DNA of 64,000 nucleotides from Larsenimonas suaedae (GCF_023712105.1 NZ_JAMLJI010000001.1:806001-870000), one strand, 5' to 3'; positions 8,519 through 18,348 are shown, counted from the first letter of the stretch. Translations and numbers: made by a program. Notes: a model not told the origin generated them from the letters alone.

Positions 8519-9523
8519 TTACGGTGCGAGTTTCACCAGACGCTTGCCGTTGTGCGCCCCACTTTCAAACAGTGACAGGAAGGCTTTCGGAGTGGCTTCA
8601 AGCCCCTCGAACACGCTTTCCTGATACTCGATCGCGCCCTTTTGAACCAGCGGGCCGACTTCCTTGATGAAGTCGCTGTAGCCTTCCCAGTGCTCGAGCA
8701 CGATAAAGCCCTGCACGCGAAGCCGCTTGGTCAACATCATGGCGATGTTGGCAGGCCCCGGCTGCTCACCGTCGTTATAGCGTGAAATCATGCCGCACAC
8801 CGCGATACGCCCGAAATCGTTCATGGACGCAAGCGCGGCATCAAGCATCGGCCCACCAACATTCTCGAAGTAGACATCAATACCCTGGGGCGCTGCACGC
8901 TTGATGTCGGCGGCGATGTCCTCGGCGCTTTGATGGTGGTTGACCGCGTGCACGCCAAGCGATTCCAGCCACTGACACTTTTCCTTGGAACCGGCCGTGC
9001 CCACGACGGTACAGCCTTTTTGAACCGCAAGCTGAACGGCCAGAGAGCCAACGGCACCGCTTGCGGCCGACACCAGCACGGTGTCCTCTCCAGTCAGCCC
9101 CGCAATGGTATTGAGCCCGGTCCAGGCGGTCATGCCCGGCATGCCAAGCACACCCAGATAGGCCTGAAGCGGAACATCATAGCTTGGCAGCGGCTCGACA
9201 TGATTGGCATCGACCACGGCGTGATCACGCCAGCCGGCCATGTGACGCACCTTGTCTCCGGCCTTGAAACGCTCATCGCTTGATTCGACCACCTCACCGA
9301 TGGCTGCACCTTCCATGGGTGCGTTCAGTTCGAACGGGTCGATGTAGGTTTTGACGCCGTCCATACGATTGCGCATGTACGGGTCGACCGACAGCCACAG
9401 GTTCTTGAGCTTCAACTGACCGCTGGCGAGTTCGGGCAGTGAATCGGTGCGAAGCTCGAACAGGGCCTCATCCGGCACCCCCTTCGGGTGGTCGGTCACA
9501 ACAAAATAGCGACTCTCAGTCAT
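8519..9523 (-). CDS. NADP-dependent oxidoreductase, PTGR/CurA (YncB-like) MDR family
   Basis: This 334-residue cytoplasmic zinc-independent medium-chain reductase has the nucleotide-binding SAASGAVGSLAVQLA segment near the middle and the family motif KNLWLSVDPYMRNRM in the N-terminal domain. Relatives reduce the double bond of alpha,beta-unsaturated ketones or aldehydes with NADPH (curcumin reductase CurA, prostaglandin reductase). The ATG at 9523 is preceded by an AGGAG site 7 bp upstream; extension further upstream only reads through ppiD in another frame. It stands alone after ppiD, separated by a hairpin. Confidence 0.87.
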   Translation of the reverse strand: MTESRYFVVTDHPKGVPDEALFELRTDSLPELASGQLKLKNLWLSVDPYMRNRMDGVKTYIDPFELNAPMEGAAIGEVVESSDERFKAGDKVRHMAGWRDHAVVDANHVEPLPSYDVPLQAYLGVLGMPGMTAWTGLNTIAGLTGEDTVLVSAASGAVGSLAVQLAVQKGCTVVGTAGSKEKCQWLESLGVHAVNHHQSAEDIAADIKRAAPQGIDVYFENVGGPMLDAALASMNDFGRIAVCGMISRYNDGEQPGPANIAMMLTKRLRVQGFIVLEHWEGYSDFIKEVGPLVQKGAIEYQESVFEGLEATPKAFLSLFESGAHNGKRLVKLAP

Positions 9524-9555
9524 AACGCGCTCCTGATAGCGAACGTGACATAGGA

Positions 9556-9577
9556 AACGGCGCCCGAAGGCGCCGTT
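9556..9577 (-). terminator. terminator downstream of ppiD
   Basis: A 9-bp perfect stem, AACGGCGCC-CGAA-GGCGCCGTT, lies directly after the ppiD stop. On the minus strand it is followed by only a short T run, so efficiency may be moderate. Confidence 0.55.
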
Positions 9578-9611
9578 AATTAGCGTGCTAACAAGCGTAG
9601 CGCGTGTAGTG

Positions 9612-11444
9612 TCACTTGTCGATCTTGCCTTGCTCATGCAGTCGCTCGACCAAAGCTGATACCACAATCTGCTGGTTGACGCGCGAGGCCAGCGATCGAA
9701 CGAAATCGAGGTCGTCCTGATTGCTCTCTTTACTACCGACCTTTCGCAATTCAACGATTGCCTGCTTTTGACCAACCTGATGATGCGCAAAACGCGGGCC
9801 GTTGTCCGGGCGCGGCATCTGGAAGGCGGCGTCGATCAACTCGCTCGGTACACTGTCGTCGTTACGACCCACGGCGTCGGCCTCCTGCCAGTTCAATGAA
9901 ACCGAAGGCATTTGGCCAGCTTTCAAGGCACTGACGGCGCTGCTAGCCTGAGTCGCCAGCTGCGTCTGCTGCTTCTTGAGAGTCAACGTGTTTTGAATAC
10001 GCTCGCGGACCTGTTCCAGCGGCAGCACCTGTTCAGGCCGGTAGTCAGCGACGCGAAGCACCAGACGGTGGTCGCCATCAAGCTCGATCACATCGCTGTT
10101 ATACCCCTGGCTCACATCGTTTCGGTCCAATACATCGTTACTGAAGGCCGCCTTGATTACATCGGCGTTCCCAAGAATCGGATCATCGTTGTCCTTACCG
10201 ACCCAGCCGCTTTCGTGCAGCTTGAGTTTAAGGTCTTGAGCGACGTCGCTCAGGTTGGGGGCTGAGTAACTGTCGTCCTTGAGCTTTTGCGCCTTGTCAT
10301 CGAACACCGAGGCCACCTGCTCGTTTTGAAGCAATTCACGCAGCTCCGGGCGCAATGCGTCAAACGAGTCGATCTGAATCCCGGTTACCTTGATGATGTG
10401 GTAGGCGTTGTCGAGCTTGAACGGCTTTGAAACCTGGCCCTGCGAAAGCGTGCCGAGCTGCTGATCGAACGTCTGGCCGAAGATACCTTCGGTCACCACG
10501 CCAAGATCGCCCCCCTTGCTGGCGCTTCCGGGATCATCGGAATAGCGCTTGGCCAGATCGGCAAACGAGGCGCCCTCTGAGAGCTTCAACTCGATGCTCT
10601 GCGCCTGCTCACGTGCGGCGGCGTCATCCTGCTGGTCATTGATGCTGATGATAATGTCGGAGACCCGCTTGGGCGCATCGGCCTTGCGCTTATCGTAGGC
10701 CGTTTTGAGAGCGTCCTCTGTCACTGAGACATCAGAGGCCATCGCCTGCTTGTCGAGCAGAATGTAGTTCAGCTTGACCTGCTCCGGACGTGTGAACTGA
10801 TCCTTGTGCTGGGTGTAGTACTTTTCGACGTCCTCGTCTGACACCTGGACGCTTTTGGAGAGTGCATCCGGGCCGATCAATGCGTAGCGAAAGCTTCGTG
10901 TCTGGTTCTGAAGTGCGGCTAACCGTTCGACTTCGCCAGGTAGAACAAAGCTGCTGGCGGCCAGCCCCTGCCGAAGCTGGGTAATCACCATGTCTTCTTC
11001 AAGCTGCGTTCTGAAGGTATTCGGAGTGTAGCCGGCACTGTTGAGGGTGCGTACAAAGCGCTCTTTGGAGAAATGGTTGTTCTGATCCTGAAATTCAGGC
11101 AGCTGCACGATCAACTGATCCACCTGAGCCTTGGTAAAGACGAGGCCGTGGTCGTTGGCGTATTGACGCATCAGGGCGCGGGTAATCAGCTGATCCAGAA
11201 TCTCGCTTCTGGCCTGGTTCTCGTTATCTGGCGAAACCTGGCCCGAACGCATTTGACGCTGAAGCGTAAGCTCCACGCTTTGCTTCTTGATGGACTCGCC
11301 GTTGACGGTGGCAGCATCGTCGCTGCTCTGGGTAAAGACACTGACGATCGACTCGACCCCAAAGAACGTGAACGTGATGGCAATCAACGCCACGATAACT
11401 TTGGCAATCCAGCCCTGAGCGCGATTTCGAATATGTTGCAGCAT
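9612..11444 (-). CDS. ppiD: periplasmic folding chaperone PpiD
   Basis: This 610-residue protein is anchored in the inner membrane by one N-terminal helix (about residues 13-32, with IVALIAITFTFFG) and exposes the rest to the periplasm. A SurA-like N-terminal chaperone region is followed by a parvulin domain around residues 265-365, with KRYSDDPGSASKGGDLG and the NAYHIIKVTG end. PpiD assists outer-membrane and secreted proteins as they leave the Sec channel; the parvulin domain is usually inactive in PpiD proteins. The gene follows hupB in the order seen in Pseudomonas. The ATG has a GAGG site 6 bp upstream. Confidence 0.93.
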   Translation of the reverse strand: MLQHIRNRAQGWIAKVIVALIAITFTFFGVESIVSVFTQSSDDAATVNGESIKKQSVELTLQRQMRSGQVSPDNENQARSEILDQLITRALMRQYANDHGLVFTKAQVDQLIVQLPEFQDQNNHFSKERFVRTLNSAGYTPNTFRTQLEEDMVITQLRQGLAASSFVLPGEVERLAALQNQTRSFRYALIGPDALSKSVQVSDEDVEKYYTQHKDQFTRPEQVKLNYILLDKQAMASDVSVTEDALKTAYDKRKADAPKRVSDIIISINDQQDDAAAREQAQSIELKLSEGASFADLAKRYSDDPGSASKGGDLGVVTEGIFGQTFDQQLGTLSQGQVSKPFKLDNAYHIIKVTGIQIDSFDALRPELRELLQNEQVASVFDDKAQKLKDDSYSAPNLSDVAQDLKLKLHESGWVGKDNDDPILGNADVIKAAFSNDVLDRNDVSQGYNSDVIELDGDHRLVLRVADYRPEQVLPLEQVRERIQNTLTLKKQQTQLATQASSAVSALKAGQMPSVSLNWQEADAVGRNDDSVPSELIDAAFQMPRPDNGPRFAHHQVGQKQAIVELRKVGSKESNQDDLDFVRSLASRVNQQIVVSALVERLHEQGKIDK

Positions 11445-11530
11445 GCAGGCCTCAAACAGTTAACGTCATGAATCGGTGGCTCATTGTACCGGGCCGTCGT
11501 GATCGGGTCGAAACCGAAAGGGCCCCTACA

Positions 11531-11559
11531 ATAAAAAACGCACCGCGAGGCGGTGCGTT
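11531..11559 (-). terminator. rho-independent terminator of hupB
   Basis: A 10-bp perfect stem (11537-11546 with 11550-11559, AACGCACCGC arm, 3-nt loop) runs on the minus strand into a TTTTTTAT tract. This separates hupB from ppiD. Confidence 0.85.
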
Positions 11560-11595
11560 ATTTCGAAGTCTCATTACCGGAGTAATTACGTTCGA

Positions 11596-11868
11596 TCAGT
11601 TGACGGCGTCTTTCAGAGCCTTGCCAGCCTTGAAGCTGGGTACTTTTGCCGCATCGATGTTGATCGGCTGACCGGTCTGAGGGTTACGGCCAGTACGCGC
11701 AGCGCGCTCTTTCACTGAAAACGTACCGAAACCAACCAGTGCGACGGAATCGCCCTGCTTCAGTGTGTCAGTGACCGAATCGATCATCGCATCCAGTGCA
11801 CGTGTGGCAGCGGCCTTCGGAATGTCCGCGGATGTTGCAATCGCATCGATCAGTTCAGATTTATTCAC
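11596..11868 (-). CDS. hupB: DNA-binding protein HU-beta
   Basis: This 90-residue nucleoid protein has the complete HU fold: an N-terminal helix pair, [21 protein letters not shown] with the DNA-contacting arm (RNPQTG), and a [14 protein letters not shown] end. HU dimers bend and compact DNA. Translation starts at a GTG (11868) with AAGGGGTGAAG upstream. A near-consensus promoter at 11951-11979 and a strong terminator make it a separate unit between lon and ppiD. Confidence 0.97.
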   Translation of the reverse strand: MNKSELIDAIATSADIPKAAATRALDAMIDSVTDTLKQGDSVALVGFGTFSVKERAARTGRNPQTGQPINIDAAKVPSFKAGKALKDAVN

Positions 11869-11950
11869 TCTTCACCCCTTGACTTTCAACATATCAGTAA
11901 TATTCAGCGCAATGAACATGGGCGGTCAACGCCATCACAATGAACCGCAG

Positions 11951-11979
11951 TTTATAGCAACGTGACCGATGAGCGTCAA
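11951..11979 (-). promoter_or_regulatory. sigma70 promoter of hupB
   Basis: On the minus strand TTGACG (11979-11974), a 17-bp spacer and TATAAA (11956-11951) lie about 80 bp before the hupB GTG. The spacing is optimal. Confidence 0.65.
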
Positions 11980-12008
11980 GCGACCATTGCCCCAGAAAGC
12001 GCGCTACG

Positions 12009-12028
12009 ACGGGGGTTTGCCCCCCCGT
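12009..12028. terminator. possible terminator after lon
   Basis: ACGGGGG pairs with CCCCCGT around a 6-nt loop just downstream of the lon stop. There is no T tract on the minus side, so this is a weak candidate. Confidence 0.3.
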
Positions 12029-12037
12029 TTGACAGTC

Positions 12038-14452
12038 TTAATGCGTATTGACTTGTGGACGATCGTCACTTTCACCGGATTCGACGAAAGTCTCATCATC
12101 TACACCCGCCGCGCTTTTGGTGAGCGCGACATCAAGTACCTCATCGATCCAGCGCATCGGCCGAATATCCAGGGCGTCCTTGATCGCATCCGGCACTTCC
12201 TTGAGATCGCGCACGTTCTCTTCGGGAATGAGTACCGTCTTGATGCCACCACGACGCGCCGCCAGCAGTTTTTCCTTCAAGCCACCAATCGGCATGACCT
12301 CGCCTCTCAGGTTGACTTCACCGGTCATGGCGACATCACACCGCACGGGGAAGCCGGTGTAGGTGGAAACAATCGCAGTCACCATACCGATACCGGCACT
12401 TGGGCCGTCCTTGGGCGTTGCACCTTCAGGTACGTGGACGTGCAGGTCCTCTTTTTCGAACCGCTCGACATCGATGCCCAGCGCCTTGGCCCGCGAGCGT
12501 ACAACGGTTTGGGCCGCACTCACCGACTCTTTCATTACATCACCAAGCGAGCCGGTCTTGTGAATGCGGCCCTTGCCGGGCGTCAGTACCGATTCGATAT
12601 TGAGGATCTCGCCACCGACCGATGTCCAGGCAAGCCCTGTGACGCGGCCGACCTGATCCTTGCGGTTGGCAAGCCCATAGCTGTAGCGGCGAACACCTGC
12701 GAACTCTTCCACGTCTTCAGAGGTAAGCTCGGTGGTCGACTGCGCCCCGCCCTTGACCTCTTGATCGATCCGTTTTCTGAGCACCTTACGAGCCACCTTG
12801 GCGATCTGGCGCTCGAATTCACGCACACCGGCCTCACGGGTGTAATACCGGATGAGTTCCAGAAGCGCGCCGTCATCAAGCGTCAATTCCTGACTCTTGA
12901 GACCGTTGGCCTTCAACTGCTTCGGCACCAAGTAGCGCTTGGCAATCGCGAGCTTTTCATCTTCGGTGTAACCCGGGATTCGAATAATCTCCATTCGATC
13001 CATCAGCGGGCCGGGGATGTTCATGGAGTTTGCCGTGCAAATGAACATCACATCCGACAGGTCGTAATCCAGCTCCAGATAATGGTCGCTGAATTTGTCG
13101 TTCTGCTCAGGATCGAGCACTTCAAGCAGCGCAGACGACGGGTCGCCACGATGGTCCATGCCGACCTTGTCGATCTCATCAAGCAAGAACAGCGGGTTAC
13201 GAACGCCAACCTTGCTCATGCGCTGGATCAATTTACCCGGCAGCGACCCGATATAGGTGCGGCGATGGCCTCGAATCTCGGATTCATCGCGAATGCCGCC
13301 CAGAGCGAGCCGAGTGTACTTGCGATTCGTTGCCCGCGCGATCGACTGGCCAAGCGAAGTTTTACCGACACCAGGCGGGCCTACCAGACAAAGCACCGGC
13401 CCCTTGAGCTTCTTGACTCGGCGCTGTACCGCGAGGTATTCGAGGATGCGCTCCTTGACCTCATCGAGCCCGTAGTGATCCTCATCCAGAACCTCTTCGG
13501 CGTGCGCGATGTCATGACGCACCCGAGTACGTTTTTTCCAGGGCACCGACAATACCCAGTCCAGATAGGAGCGTACGACGGTGGCCTCGGCTGAAGTCGG
13601 CGCCATCATCTTGAGCTTGTTGAGCTCTTGACGCGCTTTCTCCTCAGCGTCTTTCGGCATGCCAGCCTGAGCGATCTTTTCTTCGTACTGATCGGCCTCG
13701 TTCGGCATGTTATCGAGCTCGCCCATCTCTTTCTGGATGGCCTTCATCTGCTCGTTGAGATAGTACTCGCGCTGCGACTTTTCCATCTGCTCCTTGACGC
13801 GCGAACGGATACGCTTCTCGACCTGAAGCAGATCGATCTCGGACTCGATCAGCGTCATCAGATGTTCGATGCGCTCACGAATCTTGTCGATTTCGAGCAG
13901 AGACTGCTTATCGTTGATCCCGAGAGAAAGATGCGCACTGATCGTATCGACCAGACGGCTGGGCTCTTCCATGCCTTGAAGTGACGTAAGCACCTCATTG
14001 GGAACTTTCTTCGAGAGCTTGACGTATTGCTCGAACTGATTGAGCAGTACTCTTATCAGCGATTCCTGCTCACGCTCGGTCAGCTCGATGGTTTCACGTT
14101 TGGAAACGTGAGCGACACTGTATTGGGTGTCTTCATTTTCTTCGATTCGATCGATATCAACTCGGTCACTGCCTTCGATCAGCACTTTTACCGTGCCATC
14201 GGGCAGTTTCAAAAGCTGCATGATTTCAGCGACGGTTCCGACCGAAAAAAGATCGTTTGTATCCGGGTCGTCTTCACTGGCTTCTTTCTGCGCCACCAAG
14301 ACTACCTTCTTGTCCGTTTCCATTGCATGCTCGAGCGCATGAATGGATTTTTCGCGTCCCACAAAAAGAGGAATCACCATCTGTGGGTACACCACTACAT
14401 CACGCAGCGGCAAAAGAGGTAGTGTTAGCGTTTGCTCCGTGTTCTGCTCCAT
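12038..14452 (-). CDS. lon: ATP-dependent protease Lon
   Basis: This 804-residue cytoplasmic protease is of standard LonA length. It has an N-terminal LON substrate domain (about residues 10-205), a coiled-coil region, an AAA+ module with Walker A GPPGVGKTS near residue 357 and a C-terminal protease domain with the catalytic serine in KDGPSAG near residue 680. Lon degrades damaged and regulatory proteins such as SulA and RcsA in relatives. The ATG has a GAGGT site 8 bp upstream. A heat-shock-like promoter is found at 14507-14534. The long reading frame opposite it (11969-13594, plus) is a shadow of this gene. Confidence 0.97.
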   Translation of the reverse strand: MEQNTEQTLTLPLLPLRDVVVYPQMVIPLFVGREKSIHALEHAMETDKKVVLVAQKEASEDDPDTNDLFSVGTVAEIMQLLKLPDGTVKVLIEGSDRVDIDRIEENEDTQYSVAHVSKRETIELTEREQESLIRVLLNQFEQYVKLSKKVPNEVLTSLQGMEEPSRLVDTISAHLSLGINDKQSLLEIDKIRERIEHLMTLIESEIDLLQVEKRIRSRVKEQMEKSQREYYLNEQMKAIQKEMGELDNMPNEADQYEEKIAQAGMPKDAEEKARQELNKLKMMAPTSAEATVVRSYLDWVLSVPWKKRTRVRHDIAHAEEVLDEDHYGLDEVKERILEYLAVQRRVKKLKGPVLCLVGPPGVGKTSLGQSIARATNRKYTRLALGGIRDESEIRGHRRTYIGSLPGKLIQRMSKVGVRNPLFLLDEIDKVGMDHRGDPSSALLEVLDPEQNDKFSDHYLELDYDLSDVMFICTANSMNIPGPLMDRMEIIRIPGYTEDEKLAIAKRYLVPKQLKANGLKSQELTLDDGALLELIRYYTREAGVREFERQIAKVARKVLRKRIDQEVKGGAQSTTELTSEDVEEFAGVRRYSYGLANRKDQVGRVTGLAWTSVGGEILNIESVLTPGKGRIHKTGSLGDVMKESVSAAQTVVRSRAKALGIDVERFEKEDLHVHVPEGATPKDGPSAGIGMVTAIVSTYTGFPVRCDVAMTGEVNLRGEVMPIGGLKEKLLAARRGGIKTVLIPEENVRDLKEVPDAIKDALDIRPMRWIDEVLDVALTKSAAGVDDETFVESGESDDRPQVNTH

Positions 14453-14506
14453 GCAGACATACCTCGATGTTGTTGGATGGGCCGCGTTAACAGCTTATTA
14501 GAGTAT

Positions 14507-14534
14507 ATTTGGGGGCACCGGCGGCAGGATTCAA
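14507..14534 (-). promoter_or_regulatory. sigma32 (heat-shock) type promoter of lon
   Basis: On the minus strand TTGAAT (14534-14529) and CCCCAAAT (14514-14507) are separated by 14 bp. This closely matches the sigma32 pattern TTGAA-N13..15-CCCCATNT. It sits about 55 bp before the lon ATG, as expected for a heat-shock protease. Confidence 0.6.
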
Positions 14535-14549
14535 CACAAGGCTATCAAC

Positions 14550-14575
14550 AAAAAAGGGGCCCGAAGGCCCCTTTT
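14550..14575 (-). terminator. rho-independent terminator of clpX
   Basis: GGGGCC-CGAA-GGCCCC, extended by AAAA/TTTT to a 10-bp stem, runs into a six-T tract on the minus strand just after the clpX stop. Confidence 0.85.
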
Positions 14576-14597
14576 GGTGATTACCGAACGCACGCCT

Positions 14598-15878
14598 TCA
14601 GCCTTCCTGACCGGCCAGACGCTTTTCCTCATCATTGGAATAAATGAGGATGGGTTCGCTTTCACCAGAGATGACCGATGCATCGATCACGACCTTGGAG
14701 ACATTCTCGACCGACGGGATCTCATACATTGTGTTCAACAGCACCGCCTCAAGAATCGAGCGCAGTCCGCGAGCGCCAGCGCGGCGTTCAATGGCCTTGT
14801 GAGCCACAGCCTTGAGCGCATCCTCGCGAAAGTCGAGTTCGACGCCTTCCATTTCAAAAAGCTTGACGTACTGTCGAACCAGCGAGTTCTTGGGCTCGGT
14901 CAGAATCTGAACCAGTGCAGCTTCATCCAGCTCGTTAAGCGTTGCAATGACCGGCAAACGACCGACGAACTCAGGAATCAAACCGAACTTGACCAGATCT
15001 TCCGGCTCAACAGTGGACAGCGTCTCACCAACACCCTTGTTGGTGTCCTTGCTCTTGACCTGGGCATTGAAGCCAATGCCGCCTTTCTCTGCGCGGTCCT
15101 GAATTACTTTTTCGAGCCCTGCAAACGCGCCGCCAACAATGAAGAGAATATTGCCGGTATCGACCTGCAGGAATTCTTGCTGGGGATGCTTTCGGCCACC
15201 CTGCGGCGGGACCGACGCAGTTGTACCTTCAACCAGCTTCAAAAGTGCCTGCTGCACGCCCTCACCCGATACGTCACGGGTAATCGAGGGGTTGTCCGAT
15301 TTGCGAGAGATCTTGTCGATCTCATCGATGTAGACAATGCCACGCTGCGCCTTGTCGACGTCGTAATCGCATTTCTGGAGCAACTTCTGAATGATGTTTT
15401 CAACGTCTTCGCCCACGTAACCCGCTTCGGTAAGCGTAGTGGCATCGGCGATGGTGAACGGCACATTGAGCAGGCGCGCAAGCGTCTCTGCCAAAAGCGT
15501 CTTACCGCTTCCGGTCGGGCCGATCAACAGGATGTTACTCTTGCCGAGTTCGACATCCTCATTGTTCTTGGGTGATTGAAGGCGCTTGTAATGGTTATAA
15601 ACCGCCACGGAAAGCACCATCTTGGCGCGATCCTGCCCAATCACATAATCATCAAGCGTGTTACGAATTTCTTTGGGTGCGGGAAGTCGGTCTTCGCTCT
15701 GCTCGCTATCTGCTTCGAGAACCTCTTCACGAATGATGTCATTGCAGAGATCCACGCATTCATCGCAGATATAGACGGAAGGACCTGCGATCAATTTACG
15801 CACTTCGTTTTGATTTTTTCCGCAAAACGAGCAGTACAGCAGCTTACCGTTCTCGTCTTTACCTTTGCCGTCGGCCAT
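14598..15878 (-). CDS. clpX: ATP-dependent Clp protease ATP-binding subunit ClpX
   Basis: This 426-residue AAA+ unfoldase recognises tagged substrates (for example SsrA-tagged peptides) and feeds them to ClpP. An N-terminal zinc-binding domain shows [10 protein letters not shown] and CDECVDLC. Walker A is GPTGSGKT and the GYVGEDVE pore loop follows, with the IGF-type ClpP-docking loop replaced in context by [10 protein letters not shown], which contains IGF. The ATG at 15878 is chosen because [16 protein letters not shown] matches family starts and has an AAGAGG site 7 bp upstream; reading upstream to 15926 adds nothing recognisable. It follows clpP on the minus strand. Confidence 0.97.
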   Translation of the reverse strand: MADGKGKDENGKLLYCSFCGKNQNEVRKLIAGPSVYICDECVDLCNDIIREEVLEADSEQSEDRLPAPKEIRNTLDDYVIGQDRAKMVLSVAVYNHYKRLQSPKNNEDVELGKSNILLIGPTGSGKTLLAETLARLLNVPFTIADATTLTEAGYVGEDVENIIQKLLQKCDYDVDKAQRGIVYIDEIDKISRKSDNPSITRDVSGEGVQQALLKLVEGTTASVPPQGGRKHPQQEFLQVDTGNILFIVGGAFAGLEKVIQDRAEKGGIGFNAQVKSKDTNKGVGETLSTVEPEDLVKFGLIPEFVGRLPVIATLNELDEAALVQILTEPKNSLVRQYVKLFEMEGVELDFREDALKAVAHKAIERRAGARGLRSILEAVLLNTMYEIPSVENVSKVVIDASVISGESEPILIYSNDEEKRLAGQEG

Positions 15879-15953
15879 TCGCGTACCTCTTCCAGTCGGT
15901 GGCCAGAACTGCAGGCCACCGAGCATAACTATTAATGACGTACCGCTACGCTA

Positions 15954-16574
15954 TCAGGATGTCGGGCGTTGCTCCAGCACGGCGTCAATAAGACCGTATT
16001 CGACCGCTCTCTCGCCGTTCATGAAGTTGTCACGATCCGTGTCGCGCGCGATTGTTTCGAGGTCCTGACCTGTATGATGCGCAAGAATCTTGTTCAAGCG
16101 CTCCTTGATCGTCAGGATTTCCCGAGTATGGATCTCGATGTCAGTCGCCTGACCTTGATACCCGCCAAGTGGCTGGTGAATCATCATTCGAGAGTTGGGC
16201 AGGCAGAACCGTTTTCCAGCAGCGCCCCCTGCGAGCAGCAAGGCACCCATGCTGGCAGCCTGACCGATACATACGGTTGAAACGTTTGGCTTGATAAACT
16301 GCATGGTATCGTAGATCGACATACCCGCAGTGACTGAACCACCCGGCGAGTTGATGTAGAGGTGAATGTCCTTGTCGGGGTTTTCCGATTCCAAAAACAA
16401 CAGCTGCGCAACCACAAGGTTGGCCATGTAATCTTCCACCGGCCCAACGAGGAAGATGACGCGCTCTTTCAGCAGGCGAGAATAGATATCATAAGAACGC
16501 TCACCGCGTGCGCTCTGCTCGACCACCATCGGGACCAAACCACCAGCGTTACTGATGTCGAAGTCGTTTCCCAT
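15954..16574 (-). CDS. clpP: ATP-dependent Clp protease proteolytic subunit ClpP
   Basis: This 206-residue serine peptidase has the catalytic triad S108 (QAASMGALL), H133 (MMIHQPLGG) and D182 (RDTDRDNF). It forms the tetradecameric barrel that works with ClpX or ClpA. The ATG at 16574 has a GGAAGG site 6 bp upstream, and the short N-terminal segment is a propeptide in relatives. It lies between tig and clpX, the classic tig-clpP-clpX order, with a hairpin between tig and clpP. Confidence 0.97.
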   Translation of the reverse strand: MGNDFDISNAGGLVPMVVEQSARGERSYDIYSRLLKERVIFLVGPVEDYMANLVVAQLLFLESENPDKDIHLYINSPGGSVTAGMSIYDTMQFIKPNVSTVCIGQAASMGALLLAGGAAGKRFCLPNSRMMIHQPLGGYQGQATDIEIHTREILTIKERLNKILAHHTGQDLETIARDTDRDNFMNGERAVEYGLIDAVLEQRPTS

Positions 16575-16592
16575 TGCGTCCTTCCTTGTCCA

Positions 16593-16622
16593 GTGATTAT
16601 AAACCCGGCCTTGGCCGGGTTT
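16593..16622 (-). terminator. hairpin terminator/attenuator between tig and clpP
   Basis: AAACCCGGC-CTTG... GCCGGGTTT gives an 8-9 bp stem at 16601-16622, followed on the minus strand by TATAAT. It lies after the tig stop and would reduce read-through into clpP. Confidence 0.55.
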
Positions 16623-16658
16623 AATAGTACATTGACAACATCGATCCAAAGAGTCGAA

Positions 16659-18014
16659 TTAAGCCGTTTCGCTGCTTTCTTCCTCGGCTTCTTCGCTGTC
16701 TTCAGGTGCCTGTTGCTGAGCAGCCTGAAGCGCTTCCTGATAACTCATTTCGACATCGCTAACGGTTGCTTGAGCCAGCAACTGATCAACCGCTTTCTTT
16801 TCAAGAACAGCTGATTTCACCTGATTTTTCAACTGCTCGTCGTTCATGTAATGCTCGACAAGCTGTTCCGGCTCTTCGTATTGGCCGGAATATTCACGAA
16901 TGTAGTCGCGAATTTCATCGTCGGTTGCATCAATTTCGTTTGCGCTTACTACTTCTGCAAGCAAGAGCCCAACCACGACGCGGTCGCGGGCCTGTTCTTC
17001 AAAAAGCTCATCAGGCAGTTGCGAAACATCAAAATCTTCACCAAGTCCGAACTGCTGAGCGGCCTGACGCTTAACAGTCTGGCATTCCTGCTGGACAAGC
17101 GTCTTCGGAACAGTCACGTCATTGGCTTTTTTGAGGGCGGCCATGACTTGCTGCTTGACGCTGTTATCGACTGCAGTGCTCAGCTCGCGTTCCATGTTGG
17201 CACGAACATCTGCCTTGAATTCTTCAAGATCGCCGCTTTCGATACCGAATTTCTTGGTGAACTCGGCATCAACGCTCGGAAGGCTCTGCTCGGATACTTC
17301 GTGAACCGCGACCTTGAAGACCGCTTCCTTACCGGCGAGATGTTCCGCCTGATAGTCTTCCGGGAAGTTCACGGTAACTTCAGTCTCGTCACCTGCCTTG
17401 GTGCCTTCAAGCTGAGCTTCGAAACCGGGGATAAAGCTTTCGGAACCGAGCACGAGCTCGTGACCTTCGGCCTTGCCGCCCTCAAACGCTTCACCGTCAA
17501 TGAAGCCTTCAAAGTCGATCTTGACCTGATCACCGTTTTGCGCCGGACGATCGACGGTTGTCCATTCGGCGTTTTGCTTGCGAAGCGTCTCGATCATTTC
17601 ATCGACGTCGGCGTCAGTGATGTCAGCCTTGGGGCGCTCGACTTCGGTGCCTTCGATGCTTTTGAGCTCGATTTCCGGATAGACCTCGAACGTTGCCACG
17701 AACTCAAGATCCTTGCCGGCTTCATCAACGGTCGGCTCGATGGACGGATAACCAGCCGGATTCAATTCTTTTTCACTGAGGGCGCTGACGTAATGCTGGC
17801 GAATCAGCTCACTGACGACCTCATTGCGAACGTCCTTGCCAAAGCGCTGGCGAACAACCGACATCGGCACCTTGCCCGGACGAAACCCATTGAGCTTGGT
17901 TTTTTGAGCGGTTTCCTTCAGGCGCTCATTGACCGTCTGATCAACTTGGCTGGCCGGTACTTGTACGGTGACCCGACGTTCGATCGGAGACGTTGTTTCG
18001 ACAGAAACTTGCAT
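16659..18014 (-). CDS. tig: trigger factor
   Basis: This 451-residue ribosome-associated chaperone has the ribosome-docking signature GFRPGKVPM near residues 45-53, a central FKBP-type prolyl isomerase domain (about residues 160-240, with QNGDQVKIDFEGFIDGEAF) and a helical C-terminal domain ending in an acidic glutamate-rich tail. It shields nascent chains at the exit tunnel. The ATG at 18014 is preceded by AGAGGATC. Its position upstream of clpP-clpX is the standard gammaproteobacterial order. Confidence 0.96.
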   Translation of the reverse strand: MQVSVETTSPIERRVTVQVPASQVDQTVNERLKETAQKTKLNGFRPGKVPMSVVRQRFGKDVRNEVVSELIRQHYVSALSEKELNPAGYPSIEPTVDEAGKDLEFVATFEVYPEIELKSIEGTEVERPKADITDADVDEMIETLRKQNAEWTTVDRPAQNGDQVKIDFEGFIDGEAFEGGKAEGHELVLGSESFIPGFEAQLEGTKAGDETEVTVNFPEDYQAEHLAGKEAVFKVAVHEVSEQSLPSVDAEFTKKFGIESGDLEEFKADVRANMERELSTAVDNSVKQQVMAALKKANDVTVPKTLVQQECQTVKRQAAQQFGLGEDFDVSQLPDELFEEQARDRVVVGLLLAEVVSANEIDATDDEIRDYIREYSGQYEEPEQLVEHYMNDEQLKNQVKSAVLEKKAVDQLLAQATVSDVEMSYQEALQAAQQQAPEDSEEAEEESSETA

Positions 18015-18180
18015 GAAAGATCCTCTACCCACAATGAGTGGCGTTGCCCTGAAAATGTAAAGACTGGGATTTTAAAAACCCCGACATGCGCTGGCAAGCG
18101 CGGTATGTGGTCTATTTGTAGGCGCCAGTGTTTTTTTTCAACCCCGGCGACCTAGAAAATCTTGAAAACCACGTACCAAC

Positions 18181-18218
18181 AAAAAAACCCCAGGAAAGCA
18201 CTGATGCTTTCCTGGGGT
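18181..18218 (-). terminator. strong terminator of the tRNA-Pro-Arg-His operon
   Basis: A 14-bp perfect stem (ACCCCAGGAAAGCA arm, CTGA loop) is followed on the minus strand by seven T. It ends the tRNA transcript just upstream of the tig promoter region. Confidence 0.93.
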
Positions 18219-18237
18219 CTCTGATCACCTGTAGAAA

Positions 18238-18313
18238 TGGGGTGGATGATGGGGATCGAACCCACGACCACCGGAGCCACAATCCGGGGCTCTACCACTG
18301 AGCTACACCCACC
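18238..18313 (-). tRNA. tRNA-His (anticodon GTG)
   Basis: The 76-nt cloverleaf includes the extra G at -1 opposite discriminator C, typical of tRNA-His. The acceptor stem is GTGGGTG/CATCCAC, the anticodon loop TTGTGGC, and the CCA end is encoded. It is third in a Pro-Arg-His transcript. Confidence 0.96.
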
Positions 18314-18348
18314 ATATCTACATTTACCGCATTTGCTGAGCTAGCGCT

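Noticed and set aside
11969-13594. 541-codon open frame on the plus strand opposite lon
   Set aside because: It lies fully within lon in the antisense frame, has no recognisable domain and reads as the complement of a conserved gene with high third-position GC.
14574-15575. 333-codon plus-strand frame opposite clpX
   Set aside because: Complete antisense of clpX with no domain of its own.
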